A stretch of DNA of 63,305 bases from a virus. Both the position numbers and the translations under genes were made by a program. Under the pieces are notes generated by a model that saw nothing but the letters and a program-made list of their open reading frames with translations, had not been told where the DNA came from and ran no database searches. How positions within the stretch are numbered: position 1 is the first letter of the stretch; the number at the start of each line of letters is the position of its first letter. Location: positions 1 to 63,305 of IMG/VR virus record IMGVR_UViG_3300032087_001789; one strand, written 5' to 3'. This document shows, in pieces, positions 12,910 through 20,040 of this stretch.

Positions 12910-13615
12910 ACCCAACCGACTTATAGACTTCTTCCCCGATGACAATCGCTTCCTGCATTTTGTCGCCAAGAAGAACGGTCTATTCTTCCTCAACGATGAT
13001 GATGTCGAGTCTGCAAGGTTCTTTGCCCTGCAGTCTGTTATGCGACTTGTCAACTCGGAGTATGAGTTTGAGGATGAGAAACATCTCTACTCTGTTGTGG
13101 AGATGAACGTACTGCGAGGTATCTACAGAATGATTGAGTGGAACTCATCTAACAAGAACTCGCAAGACATACGCCCCGAGAGTGACTTCATCGGGTCGGA
13201 TGATGAAGAGGGTCTACACACCCACATTACGACTGCACGTGCAGATGTCAAAGACTACGACAACACACTCGAGTTCATCGAGGAAGTAGCGCAGGAAATC
13301 TTAGATGACATTGGGTACGCAGTTTATGAATTGACATTGGGCGATGTCGCACGTAAGGATATATCCGAGCGCTTGGGCATCAGCACCGAGGCGGTTCGCC
13401 AACGTCAAAAGAGCAACATCAAAAAATTAAAGAAATACTACGACAAGTATGAGAATGACCAAAAAGATATTCGACAGACTCGTGCAGAAATACGAGGAAG
13501 AGTTCGACCTAAACCCACTAAAAAAATCAAGGCAACGGAACTTTCTTATTCCACGGCAAGTGCTTTTCTACGTACTCAATACGAAATTCCATTTGCACTT
13601 TCAGACCTTGAGTGA
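12890..13615 (+). CDS. RNA polymerase sigma-like factor
   Basis: A 241-aa protein. Residues about 140-185 (YELTLGDVARKDISERLGIS then TEAVRQRQKSNIKKLK) match sigma70 region 4: a helix-turn-helix with the usual LGIS-x-x-x-V-R-x-R pattern. The N-terminal part (to about residue 90) could be a diverged region 2. It probably directs host RNA polymerase to middle or late phage promoters. The last 55 residues are encoded in a 167-base stretch shared with the DnaA-C-like gene and look unselected, so the functional protein may end near residue 187. A Met at codon 4 is an alternative start. Confidence 0.7.
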   Translation: MTTMILKPNRLIDFFPDDNRFLHFVAKKNGLFFLNDDDVESARFFALQSVMRLVNSEYEFEDEKHLYSVVEMNVLRGIYRMIEWNSSNKNSQDIRPESDFIGSDDEEGLHTHITTARADVKDYDNTLEFIEEVAQEILDDIGYAVYELTLGDVARKDISERLGISTEAVRQRQKSNIKKLKKYYDKYENDQKDIRQTRAEIRGRVRPKPTKKIKATELSYSTASAFLRTQYEIPFALSDLE

Positions 13616-13889
13616 TTGGACGGGTTGGGAAAGAACGGTCTGCTACAACTCGATGAGACGAGTGCAGGACGGAATTGATATCCGTGATGGAGCGTACGTA
13701 GACGAAATAAATAAATGGGCGCTTGTTTTCGAGGCGATGACGGGGTATATTAACGTAACCTCGAAACTCGTTGAGGACAAGTCTGTTAGCGCTGAGGCAT
13801 CTATCATCAAGTTCCTTGAAGAGTTCGACAAGACGACATCACTCGACATCTTGTATAACGTTGTAAACACTATCCGCAATGACAGATAA
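13449..13889 (+). CDS. DnaA C-terminal-like DNA-binding protein
   Basis: A 146-aa protein. Residues about 27-75 (SRQRNFLIPRQVLFYVL through DWTGWERTVCYNSMRRV) resemble the DnaA C-terminal domain: an arginine-rich start, a long helix, then a helix-turn-helix with a GxxRTVxxxSxRRV signature close to DnaA's. There is no ATPase domain, so it may bind an origin or compete with host DnaA rather than melt DNA. The start at 13449 (or the Met at 13455) lies 167 bases inside the sigma-like open frame. It lies just upstream of replication genes. Confidence 0.6.
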   Translation: MRMTKKIFDRLVQKYEEEFDLNPLKKSRQRNFLIPRQVLFYVLNTKFHLHFQTLSDWTGWERTVCYNSMRRVQDGIDIRDGAYVDEINKWALVFEAMTGYINVTSKLVEDKSVSAEASIIKFLEEFDKTTSLDILYNVVNTIRNDR

Positions 13890-14352
13890 ACAAAGAAAGG
13901 ATACGAAGATATTCCAAGGAGTGTTGATGTATTTCCCTAACGCTATCCGTGAGGTAGCCAAGTGTAGTCTCGCATCAAACAGACAGCACAACGGAGATGC
14001 ACCGCTCTATTGGGATATGAGTAAATCTAAGGATGAACTTGGTAGTCTAACACGCCACCTCGTTGACCTTGCCTCGGGAGAGGAATACGATGAGGATGGA
14101 ACGCTCAACCTTGCGAAGATTGCGTGGAGAGCGCTTGGCGCATTGGAGCGACATCTAACGGGCGATGAGTCCTTTGAGAATGAAAACTTTTACAAAGAAT
14201 TAAAATCCACAGACAATGGCGAAGAAAGAACCGAGAGTAACGATGTTTCAGTCAGTCTTCAAGACCGACAAGCCGTATCATATAACCCTTACGACTGCAC
14301 TCAAACGCATAGCGGAGGGGTCATCCAAGGATACGATACAAGCCGTACGTGA
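13879..14352 (+). CDS. DUF5664-like (dATP/dGTP diphosphohydrolase N-terminal-like) protein
   Basis: A 157-aa protein with FPNAIREVAKCS (about 19-30), a conserved W (45), RHLVDLASGEEYDEDGTLN (about 59-77) and WRALGALERHL (about 83-93). This order fits DUF5664, annotated as the N-terminal part of phage dATP/dGTP diphosphohydrolases that alter nucleotide pools. The RHL...D residues would be catalytic or metal-binding. The final 45 residues lie in a 137-base out-of-frame overlap with the primase-helicase gene and are probably not conserved. Confidence 0.55.
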   Translation: MTDKQRKDTKIFQGVLMYFPNAIREVAKCSLASNRQHNGDAPLYWDMSKSKDELGSLTRHLVDLASGEEYDEDGTLNLAKIAWRALGALERHLTGDESFENENFYKELKSTDNGEERTESNDVSVSLQDRQAVSYNPYDCTQTHSGGVIQGYDTSRT

Positions 14353-16051
14353 CGGAGACAAGAAGAAGAAGACGGAGTTACCCGTAGTTCTGTTCTCGGG
14401 GGAGTTTACTTCCCGTGAGGATGACCAAATCATTTCGCATAGCGGACTGATTGTACTCGACTTCGACCACATTGATGTAGAGGCGTACAAGAACATTCTC
14501 TGTACGGATGACCACATACTTGCGTGTTGGGTTTCCCCGAGTGGGGATGGACTCAAGGCGCTTGTGCGTATCAGCAACCCCGAGCGTCATCGTGACCACT
14601 TCCGTGCCCTTATCCAATACTTCGACAAGCAGTACAACTTGGAACTCGATTCATCGGGTGCTAACGAGTCTCGTGCTTGTTTCGAGTCTTGGGATGAGCA
14701 TATCTGTATCAAGGAAGATGCACAGACCTTTGGTGGTATGCTGTCCGATGAGGGCGCTACCCGTAACCAAAACGCCACTCTACTTGAGGGAGACTTCACA
14801 GACTATCAAAAACTAAACATCGCTGCGAGAATGATTCGTACTGCGGTGGATGGCGAGAAGCACTCTACTCTGTTGAAGGCTTCGATTCTGTGTGGTGGTT
14901 ACATCGGTGCAGGTCGTATGGAAGAGGCTGAGGCTATCCGAGTCCTCGAGCGTGAGATTGAGAAGCACGACATCGACTCTATCGACACGGCACGTAACAC
15001 AATACGTGATGGTATCGAGCAGGGTAAACAACTTCCTATCCGTGAGGTTATGGATGTTGAGAACGAGATTCAGCGTGAGCAACTTATCGAGTCTACCGAT
15101 ATGTCATTCGTATCTTCGGATGATGAGGATATGGCTTGGATTAACGCACTCGCTGAGGGCAAACTTCAACTCGGACTCACAACGGGCAACGCTAAACTTG
15201 ATGAACACTTCCGCTACAAGAAAGAGTTCTTTATCTTCAACGGACACTCGAACGTAGGTAAGACTACGATGGCTCTGTATATGATGGTCAACGCATCTAT
15301 GCGACACGATTGGAAATGGCTCATCTACTCTGCAGAGAATAAGACTGCAAGTATCAAAGCCAAACTGATGCAGTTCGCAGGTAACAAGAGACTCGAGAAG
15401 ATGTCCTACCACGAACGCAAGTTCTTATACGAGTGGGTCAACAAACACTTCGTAGTCATTAGCAACAAGCAAGTCTACACTTACTACGACTTGATTATCT
15501 TCGCTGAGAAGATGATTAAAAATGGCGGTATCGACGGATTCTTCGTAGACCCGTACAACTCGTTAAAGATAGACTTGAGTGGTCGTAACCAAATCGGTGT
15601 ACACCAATACCACTACGAGGCGGCAAGTGAGTTCCTAACCTTTGCTAACAAGCACGACATTGCGGTGTGGCTTAACACCCACGCAGTAACAGAGGCACAG
15701 AGACGCAAGGGGGAAGACGGCTTACCAATCGCCCCGTTCGCTGAGGATACTGAAGGCGGTGGACTTTTCGTGAATAGAGCCGATGCGTTCGCCACATTCC
15801 ACAGAAAAATTCAGCACCCCGAACCACATATGCGTAGAACGATGGAGTTCCACGTACGTAAGGTTCGTGAGGTTGAGACGGGCGGTAAGCCTACGGGATA
15901 CCTTGAGCCATTGATGTTTGAATTGAATGGTTCAATGACTGCGTTCTCTATCGGTGGTCGACCTTTGTTCGATGACCTATTTACTTCGCAGAACGGAAAG
16001 CAGACCGAGGCAGAGTTACCTCAGCCTACGGACTTGCAAAACGTGTTTTAA
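14216..16051 (+). CDS. Primase-helicase (BT4734/VirE_N primase-like plus RecA-like ATPase)
   Basis: A 611-aa fusion. The N-terminal domain (about 50-170) has LDFD (81-84), SPSGDGLKALV (107-117) and a later ESRACFESWD, the pattern of the BT4734-like (VirE_N) domain of the archaeo-eukaryotic primase group, common in Bacteroidota elements. The C-terminal domain has Walker A GHSNVGKT (343-350), Walker B GFFVDP (441-446, Asp445) and NTHAVTEAQR, as in DnaB-like/RecA-fold helicases. It would unwind and prime at the phage fork. The start lies 137 bases inside the preceding open frame. Confidence 0.8.
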   Translation: MAKKEPRVTMFQSVFKTDKPYHITLTTALKRIAEGSSKDTIQAVRDGDKKKKTELPVVLFSGEFTSREDDQIISHSGLIVLDFDHIDVEAYKNILCTDDHILACWVSPSGDGLKALVRISNPERHRDHFRALIQYFDKQYNLELDSSGANESRACFESWDEHICIKEDAQTFGGMLSDEGATRNQNATLLEGDFTDYQKLNIAARMIRTAVDGEKHSTLLKASILCGGYIGAGRMEEAEAIRVLEREIEKHDIDSIDTARNTIRDGIEQGKQLPIREVMDVENEIQREQLIESTDMSFVSSDDEDMAWINALAEGKLQLGLTTGNAKLDEHFRYKKEFFIFNGHSNVGKTTMALYMMVNASMRHDWKWLIYSAENKTASIKAKLMQFAGNKRLEKMSYHERKFLYEWVNKHFVVISNKQVYTYYDLIIFAEKMIKNGGIDGFFVDPYNSLKIDLSGRNQIGVHQYHYEAASEFLTFANKHDIAVWLNTHAVTEAQRRKGEDGLPIAPFAEDTEGGGLFVNRADAFATFHRKIQHPEPHMRRTMEFHVRKVREVETGGKPTGYLEPLMFELNGSMTAFSIGGRPLFDDLFTSQNGKQTEAELPQPTDLQNVF

Positions 16052-16068
16052 TTCTGTAACTTAGATGT

Positions 16069-16542
16069 ATGAGAAGGTATAACAGAAAGAAGAAAACGGG
16101 TGCGGTAAAGTCGAAGAAGAAATCTATTGACGGCATTACCTTTGCATCTTCTCTTGAGGCTTATACCTACTCTAAGTTAAAGGATAGTGGTTTAGACTTT
16201 GAATATGAGGGCGAATCTTTCGAGGTTCTGCCCTCGTTCAAGTTTATGGGTACATACTTGTCCTCATCCCCGAAGAAGAAAGAACTTACAGACAAGACGG
16301 GTAAGGTTGTACGTGCTATCACGTATACGCCCGACTTCGTGAGCCATACTCACAAGTTCATCATCGAGACTAAGGGCTTTGTACCGAGCAACCACTCGTT
16401 TCCGTTGCGTTGGAAACTATTCCTATCCTATTTGAATAACAATGATATGGGAGACTACAAGGTCTTCCTGCCTAAGAATCAAGGTCAAGTAGATGACCTA
16501 ATTAAAATCATCACAGATGAGCAACCCACAATCTTTGACTAA
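16069..16542 (+). CDS. PD-(D/E)XK endonuclease, DUF1064-like
   Basis: A 157-aa protein with a basic N-terminus, FASSLEAYTYSKL with Glu30, TYTPDF with Asp89 and IIETKGF with Glu100 and Lys102. This is the E...PD...ExK order of DUF1064 and phage Holliday-junction-resolvase-like endonucleases. It probably resolves branched or concatemeric DNA before packaging. It overlaps the next gene by 26 bases. Confidence 0.7.
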   Translation: MRRYNRKKKTGAVKSKKKSIDGITFASSLEAYTYSKLKDSGLDFEYEGESFEVLPSFKFMGTYLSSSPKKKELTDKTGKVVRAITYTPDFVSHTHKFIIETKGFVPSNHSFPLRWKLFLSYLNNNDMGDYKVFLPKNQGQVDDLIKIITDEQPTIFD

Positions 16543-16738
16543 ACAAGAGGTCTTTGAGTTCCAAAAGAGAACCATTGACCGCATCGCAAACTACGTGTAT
16601 GACTTGGAGGACAATCTGTCCGAAGGTGGATGCACAGACTTAGCACACGCTAAATCGGAAACCGCTTGGCTAAAGAAAGCCATTGAGGTTGAACTTGAAG
16701 GTATCGTATCAATCGTAGAAGAATTTCACGGGATATGA
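16517..16738 (+). CDS. Hypothetical helical protein (73 aa)
   Basis: Predicted all-helical, acidic, with no recognised family. It starts 26 bases inside the endonuclease gene and overlaps the next gene by four bases (ATGA), so it is translationally linked to both. Confidence 0.6.
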   Translation: MSNPQSLTKQEVFEFQKRTIDRIANYVYDLEDNLSEGGCTDLAHAKSETAWLKKAIEVELEGIVSIVEEFHGI

Positions 16739-16917
16739 TATTGCTAAAAGTGTTGGGCACGATATGGCTACTCGCCTCGTTCGTGTACACCGCTACTCTA
16801 ATTGACGTAAAGGCTTTCCCGTTCCGTCCGAAGATGGACTTGGGTAAAACTCTAACATACCTTGTAATGATTACGTGGTTCGTAATCGCATTGCATTGGT
16901 TCTACAATCTGTTCTAA
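16735..16917 (+). CDS. Small two-span membrane protein (60 aa)
   Basis: Hydrophobic spans at about residues 2-22 and 39-58 are joined by a short basic loop. No family is recognised. It overlaps the preceding gene by four bases, and the next gene starts two bases after its TAA. Confidence 0.6.
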   Translation: MILLKVLGTIWLLASFVYTATLIDVKAFPFRPKMDLGKTLTYLVMITWFVIALHWFYNLF

Positions 16918-16918
16918 G

Positions 16919-17365
16919 ATGGCTAAACGATTTGAACGTCCCGAGGATATTGCTCGTGAACTCAAAGCAGTACGGCTATTCCTATCGGGCAGAGACGATT
17001 TGACTCCTAACAAACTTGACCCACACGAGATAGACTTCGCCATAAGTAAAGGCGGTCAGTCTGTTGCGTACATCGAGGTAAAGGGCGTGAAGAAAGTCAA
17101 GTCGGTATACGACAAGCACACACCCGTTGTTGCAATCAAGAAACTTACCTCACTACAGAAATATGTTAACGAGCGCAAGTGTCCACACGTATACATAGCG
17201 TGGGCATATAGCGACGGCATCAAATACGCAAAGGTAACAGACTTGAAAGGCATCATCCGTTGGGGTGGGCAGTTTAAACCAAGAGAGGGGTCTGTCAATG
17301 ACCACGAACTTATGTTCGAGGACAACGGCACAGACTTCACAATCAAAACTTATGAATCTATCTAA
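16919..17365 (+). CDS. PD-(D/E)XK nuclease-like protein (148 aa)
   Basis: EIDFAISKGGQSVAYIEVKG (about 37-56) gives D39 and E53-V-K55, a typical core of restriction-like endonucleases, preceded by a possible Glu in the first helix. It is a second such nuclease near the endonuclease at 16069. The role may be repair, recombination or host DNA attack. The C-terminal half is beta-rich. The call rests on the motif only. Confidence 0.6.
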   Translation: MAKRFERPEDIARELKAVRLFLSGRDDLTPNKLDPHEIDFAISKGGQSVAYIEVKGVKKVKSVYDKHTPVVAIKKLTSLQKYVNERKCPHVYIAWAYSDGIKYAKVTDLKGIIRWGGQFKPREGSVNDHELMFEDNGTDFTIKTYESI

Positions 17366-18086
17366 ATTTAATATGAAAGAGATTAGACCACGCCTTTATG
17401 GGGCAAAGAAAACAAATCACGAGTATTTCAACAATGACGAGAATCGTGTATTGATTATCGGGGACTTACACGCCCCGTTTGACTTGGACGAGTATTTCGA
17501 CCATTGTGTTGAGACTTACGAGCGCTTCAATTGTAACAAGGTTGTATTCATTGGAGACGTAATTGACAACCACTACTCTTCGTATCACGAGACTGATGCG
17601 AATGGTATGGGCGGTGCAGAGGAACTTGAGTTGGCTATCAACAGACTACGTCGTTGGTACGAGAAATTCCCTAACGCTTGGGTAACTATCGGTAACCACG
17701 ATAGAATCATTATGCGTAAGGCACAGAGTTCAGCCGTACCTGCTAAGTGGATTAAGTCTTACAAAGAGGTTCTTGAAACACCTAATTGGGAGTTCGTTAC
17801 CTCGGTAGACATTGACGACGTACACTACATTCACGGAGAAGGCGGTACTGCTAAGACTAAGTCTAAAGCAGATATGCGCTCTACGGTGCAGGGTCACTTG
17901 CACACACAAGCGTACGTTGAGTATGCGGTGGGCGCACGTTCACGCATCTTCGGGATGCAGGTAGGATGTGGTATCGACCACGAGTCTTACGCTATGGCTT
18001 ACGCTAAGGCAGGTAAGAAACCTGCGATTGCGTGTGGCGTAGTTCTCGGTGGACATACTGCGTTGGTAGTCCCTGCTCGTTTATGA
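17352..18086 (+). CDS. Calcineurin-like metallophosphoesterase
   Basis: A 244-aa protein with the full metallophosphoesterase motif set: GDLH (37-40), GDVID (68-72), GNHD (114-117) and GHLH (171-174). Such enzymes hydrolyse phosphodiesters (nucleic acids, cyclic nucleotides) using two metal ions. Phage members may act on DNA ends or nucleotides; the substrate here is unknown. ATG 17352 overlaps the preceding stop by 14 bases; ATG 17373 is an alternative. The in-frame upstream ATG at 17265 is unlikely because it lies deep inside the nuclease gene. Confidence 0.85.
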   Translation: MNLSKFNMKEIRPRLYGAKKTNHEYFNNDENRVLIIGDLHAPFDLDEYFDHCVETYERFNCNKVVFIGDVIDNHYSSYHETDANGMGGAEELELAINRLRRWYEKFPNAWVTIGNHDRIIMRKAQSSAVPAKWIKSYKEVLETPNWEFVTSVDIDDVHYIHGEGGTAKTKSKADMRSTVQGHLHTQAYVEYAVGARSRIFGMQVGCGIDHESYAMAYAKAGKKPAIACGVVLGGHTALVVPARL

Positions 18087-18187
18087 GTCTGTTAATTAAG
18101 TATTACACCATTGTGACCCTCGTAGGATTTGCTACGGGGGTTGTTCTTTGGTGGCTACAGAAAGACGAAAAAAATGACGGGCATTGA
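18083..18187 (+). CDS. Tiny single-span membrane protein (34 aa)
   Basis: The product begins MSLLIKYYTIVTLVGFATG, with one hydrophobic span (about residues 8-25) and a charged tail. The ATG overlaps the phosphoesterase stop (ATGA), and the next tiny gene starts 14 bases before its end. Short membrane peptides in overlapping pairs are common in phages; their roles here are unknown. Confidence 0.5.
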   Translation: MSLLIKYYTIVTLVGFATGVVLWWLQKDEKNDGH

Positions 18188-18266
18188 TTGGATTATCGCA
18201 ATAGTCGTTGTAGTATTGTGGAACGGGTACTTAGTGTACCAAATGAAAAAAGATAAAGATGTATAA
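18174..18266 (+). CDS. Tiny single-span membrane protein (30 aa)
   Basis: The product begins MTGIDWIIAIVVVVLWNGY, with one hydrophobic N-terminal span and a Lys/Asp tail KKDKDV. It overlaps the genes on both sides (14 and 8 bases), which supports translation by coupling. Confidence 0.5.
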   Translation: MTGIDWIIAIVVVVLWNGYLVYQMKKDKDV

Positions 18267-18579
18267 AGCAACAATCAAAGATTTACACGAAGCGTACATC
18301 AAGGGGTACGTGGATGGACTGCGAGGCAGAGAGCCTTTAGCAGACGGACAAGCCGTAGTGAGTTACCTTATGGGTTCACTATCGGATATAAACAAGACGG
18401 GTGCGTATGGTGTAGAAACATCGGAAGCATATCAATCGTGGCAGACCGAAATCATCAACAAAGAGATTGAGGACTTCTACAACGATAATATGGATACAGA
18501 GGAACGCCTCATCACGCCACGTGACCCATTTGGAGAGCATTTTAGTATTAACGATTCATCAGCAAAAGAAAAACTATGA
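18259..18579 (+). CDS. Hypothetical protein (106 aa)
   Basis: A soluble helical acidic protein (LHEAYIKGYVDGLRG at about 9-23). No family is recognised. It overlaps the preceding gene by eight bases and the next by four. Confidence 0.6.
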   Translation: MYKATIKDLHEAYIKGYVDGLRGREPLADGQAVVSYLMGSLSDINKTGAYGVETSEAYQSWQTEIINKEIEDFYNDNMDTEERLITPRDPFGEHFSINDSSAKEKL

Positions 18580-18914
18580 AACCATTTGCAACAGAAGTAA
18601 CCCTCGTCGCTGACGGGGACTTCAAACTTTATCAAGTAAAGTGGGTTGATTCCCACGGAAACGAGCAAGAGACTGCGGCTCGAGGTCATAATATGCAGTC
18701 TGCATTGGACACCGTGCTGCGTCAAAAGACCGCAGACAAGATTAAGTCTGTCCCGCTATTCGCTTGGATAGTGATTTACTTCGCAGCAATGGGTGGGTTT
18801 GCCTACTCGACACTATATGCACCCGTGCCTATCTTAGCATTGCTATTAGGCTTCGCAGGTTTGTTGGGAACGGCTTATTCGTTTGTCCAACGCTACTTCC
18901 GATATACAGAATAA
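18576..18914 (+). CDS. Membrane protein with soluble N-domain (112 aa)
   Basis: A beta-rich soluble N-terminal part of about 60 residues is followed by two hydrophobic spans (about 61-79 and 81-103) and a short basic tail. No family is recognised. It is the last gene before a promoter at 18920, so an operon may end here. Confidence 0.6.
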   Translation: MKPFATEVTLVADGDFKLYQVKWVDSHGNEQETAARGHNMQSALDTVLRQKTADKIKSVPLFAWIVIYFAAMGGFAYSTLYAPVPILALLLGFAGLLGTAYSFVQRYFRYTE

Positions 18915-18919
18915 TTTCG

Positions 18920-18927
18920 TATATTTG
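18920..18927 (+). promoter_or_regulatory. Bacteroidota-type promoter (-7 TATATTTG)
   Basis: TATATTTG lies just after the stop at 18914 and upstream of the small genes 19002-19798. The -33 region falls inside the preceding gene and no clear TTG is seen at the expected distance. The hairpin at 18946 would lie in the leader. Confidence 0.5.
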
Positions 18928-18945
18928 AAAGTTCTTGAGATGAGA

Positions 18946-18970
18946 GGGGGATGCTTCGGTGTCCCCCTTT
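18946..18970 (+). terminator. 9-bp UUCG hairpin (terminator or attenuator)
   Basis: GGGGGATGC (18946-18954) pairs at all nine positions with GTGTCCCCC (18959-18967) around TTCG, followed by TTTGTTGT. It resembles an intrinsic terminator with a short T-run. It lies between the promoter at 18920 and the gene at 19002, so it may attenuate that transcript or end the upstream operon. Confidence 0.6.
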
Positions 18971-19001
18971 GTTGTCTCTATGTTTAACGAAATCCAAAAT
19001 T

Positions 19002-19238
19002 ATGGGAAAAGTATCAATTGACCCCAATCGCTACATTAAGCGCAATGTCACAAAACTAAAGCACAAGTGGTATAGACTATATACCTCGTTCACGATAAGA
19101 AACGGTAGCATCTACCTAATAGAGAACAAGATGTACCAAGTGTGGAACGGAAGATACACTCTCATAGGAGAGGTCGATGACTTGATTTGCGATGGGGATT
19201 TAACTACGATACCAACTTCAGCAATTACAAATCCTTAA
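19002..19238 (+). CDS. Basic hypothetical protein (78 aa)
   Basis: The product begins MGKVSIDPNRYIKRNVTKLK and is basic and beta-rich in the middle. No family is recognised. The ATG at 19002 is chosen because an in-frame ATG at 18951 falls in the terminator-like hairpin. Confidence 0.6.
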   Translation: MGKVSIDPNRYIKRNVTKLKHKWYRLYTSFTIRNGSIYLIENKMYQVWNGRYTLIGEVDDLICDGDLTTIPTSAITNP

Positions 19239-19250
19239 ATAACAAAAACA

Positions 19251-19370
19251 ATGACAGACTTTGAATTAGACGGAGACTTCGCAGACTTCGTAGACCAACT
19301 TGCTAATGACGAAAAGAACGAGAATGCTTGTAGCATAGACAACCCCGAGTGTGAGGCTTGTGGCTCGTAA
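19251..19370 (+). CDS. Tiny acidic Cys-containing protein (39 aa)
   Basis: Begins MTDFELDGDFADFVDQ and ends with C-S-I-D-N-P-E-C-E-A-C, three cysteines that could bind metal. The next gene, four bases on, begins with C-x-x-C repeats, so the two may form one zinc site together or be split parts of one protein. Confidence 0.5.
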   Translation: MTDFELDGDFADFVDQLANDEKNENACSIDNPECEACGS

Positions 19371-19373
19371 TCT

Positions 19374-19583
19374 ATGTGTATGCAATGTAAAGGGATGTGC
19401 GAGTCTTGTAAGGCTGAGTACATCAACAGACGACTCCACCAATGCGCTAATCTGTTTGCGAACTTGGGAACAGACTCAACCCAAAGTGAACGGGACGAAG
19501 CGTACGCTGAAGAAGAGCGTCTGCTTAAAGAAATTATGCAAGTAGACTTGGAAAAAGGTAAGCGACTCCTTAATTTAGAGTAA
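19374..19583 (+). CDS. Small putative zinc-binding protein (69 aa)
   Basis: The N-terminus MCMQCKGMCESCKAEY has cysteines at residues 2, 5, 9 and 12 (C-x2-C-x3-C-x2-C), a likely zinc knuckle, followed by a helical, charged C-terminus. No family is recognised. It begins three bases after the preceding stop. Confidence 0.6.
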   Translation: MCMQCKGMCESCKAEYINRRLHQCANLFANLGTDSTQSERDEAYAEEERLLKEIMQVDLEKGKRLLNLE

Positions 19584-19594
19584 AAGCAATACAT

Positions 19595-19798
19595 ATGCCG
19601 AACTACAGACATAAAGAAACGGGCGAGGTCAAACGCTTCGCTCAAATCAGAATCACGTGGAACTCGGACGGCTCGAAGACTGAGACTTGTCTAACCACGG
19701 GCGAGAGCCTCTTAGAGAATTGGGATTTCATTCCGCCTAACGGAGAATGGAATGTCAAGATGAAGAAAGCCGCACGAGATGGCGGTGGATTGCGCTAA
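19595..19798 (+). CDS. Small hypothetical protein (67 aa)
   Basis: A short basic beta-rich protein beginning MPNYRHKETGEVKRFAQ, with no recognised family. It is the last plus-strand gene before the convergent zone. The inverted CACTATAACG copy (19801) and the sixth tRNA-like structure (19814) begin 3 and 16 bases after its stop. Confidence 0.6.
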   Translation: MPNYRHKETGEVKRFAQIRITWNSDGSKTETCLTTGESLLENWDFIPPNGEWNVKMKKAARDGGGLR

Positions 19799-19800
19799 AG

Positions 19801-19810
19801 CGTTATAGTG
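19801..19810 (-). repeat. CACTATAACG motif, inverted copy
   Basis: CGTTATAGTG on the plus strand is the exact reverse complement of the 10-mer at 3891, 6371 and 12880. It lies between the last early gene and the sixth tRNA-like structure. Confidence 0.4.
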
Positions 19811-19813
19811 AAC

Positions 19814-19866
19814 ACTCTGTGACAACCCTCGGGGTTGCTTAGGTTCGTGACCTACACAGAGTTCTA
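19814..19866 (+). ncRNA. tRNA-like structure 6 at the end of the early region
   Basis: Acceptor ACTCTGT (19814-19820) / ACAGAGT (19856-19862), extendable to 8 bp; central hairpin CAACCC-TCG-GGGTTG (19823-19837); T-arm-like hairpin TAGG-TTCGTGA-CCTA (19840-19854) with a 7-nt TTCG loop; then T and CTA (19863-19866). No plus-strand gene follows, so a 3'-end role fits better than a leader role. Confidence 0.5.
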
Positions 19867-19920
19867 AGTCAATCGCACGACTATAAATTGCAAACACACC
19901 CACGGGAATGGGACACAAAA

Positions 19921-19946
19921 AGAAAGGGGCTAACGCCCCTTCTTAC
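19921..19946. terminator. Bidirectional terminator between converging gene blocks
   Basis: GGGGC (19926-19930) pairs with GCCCC (19935-19939) around TAAC, flanked by AAAAAGAAA on the left and TTCTT on the right, so it works as a stem plus U-run on either strand. It lies between the ends of the early (19798) and late (20041) blocks. Confidence 0.75.
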
Positions 19947-20040
19947 ATTCATTACAATTGCACTCACGTCTTAGGACGGGTGCTGTCGGACAATACTGAC
20001 GTTTATCGTTAGTAGTCTGTTTCTTTTTTCTTTTCATATA

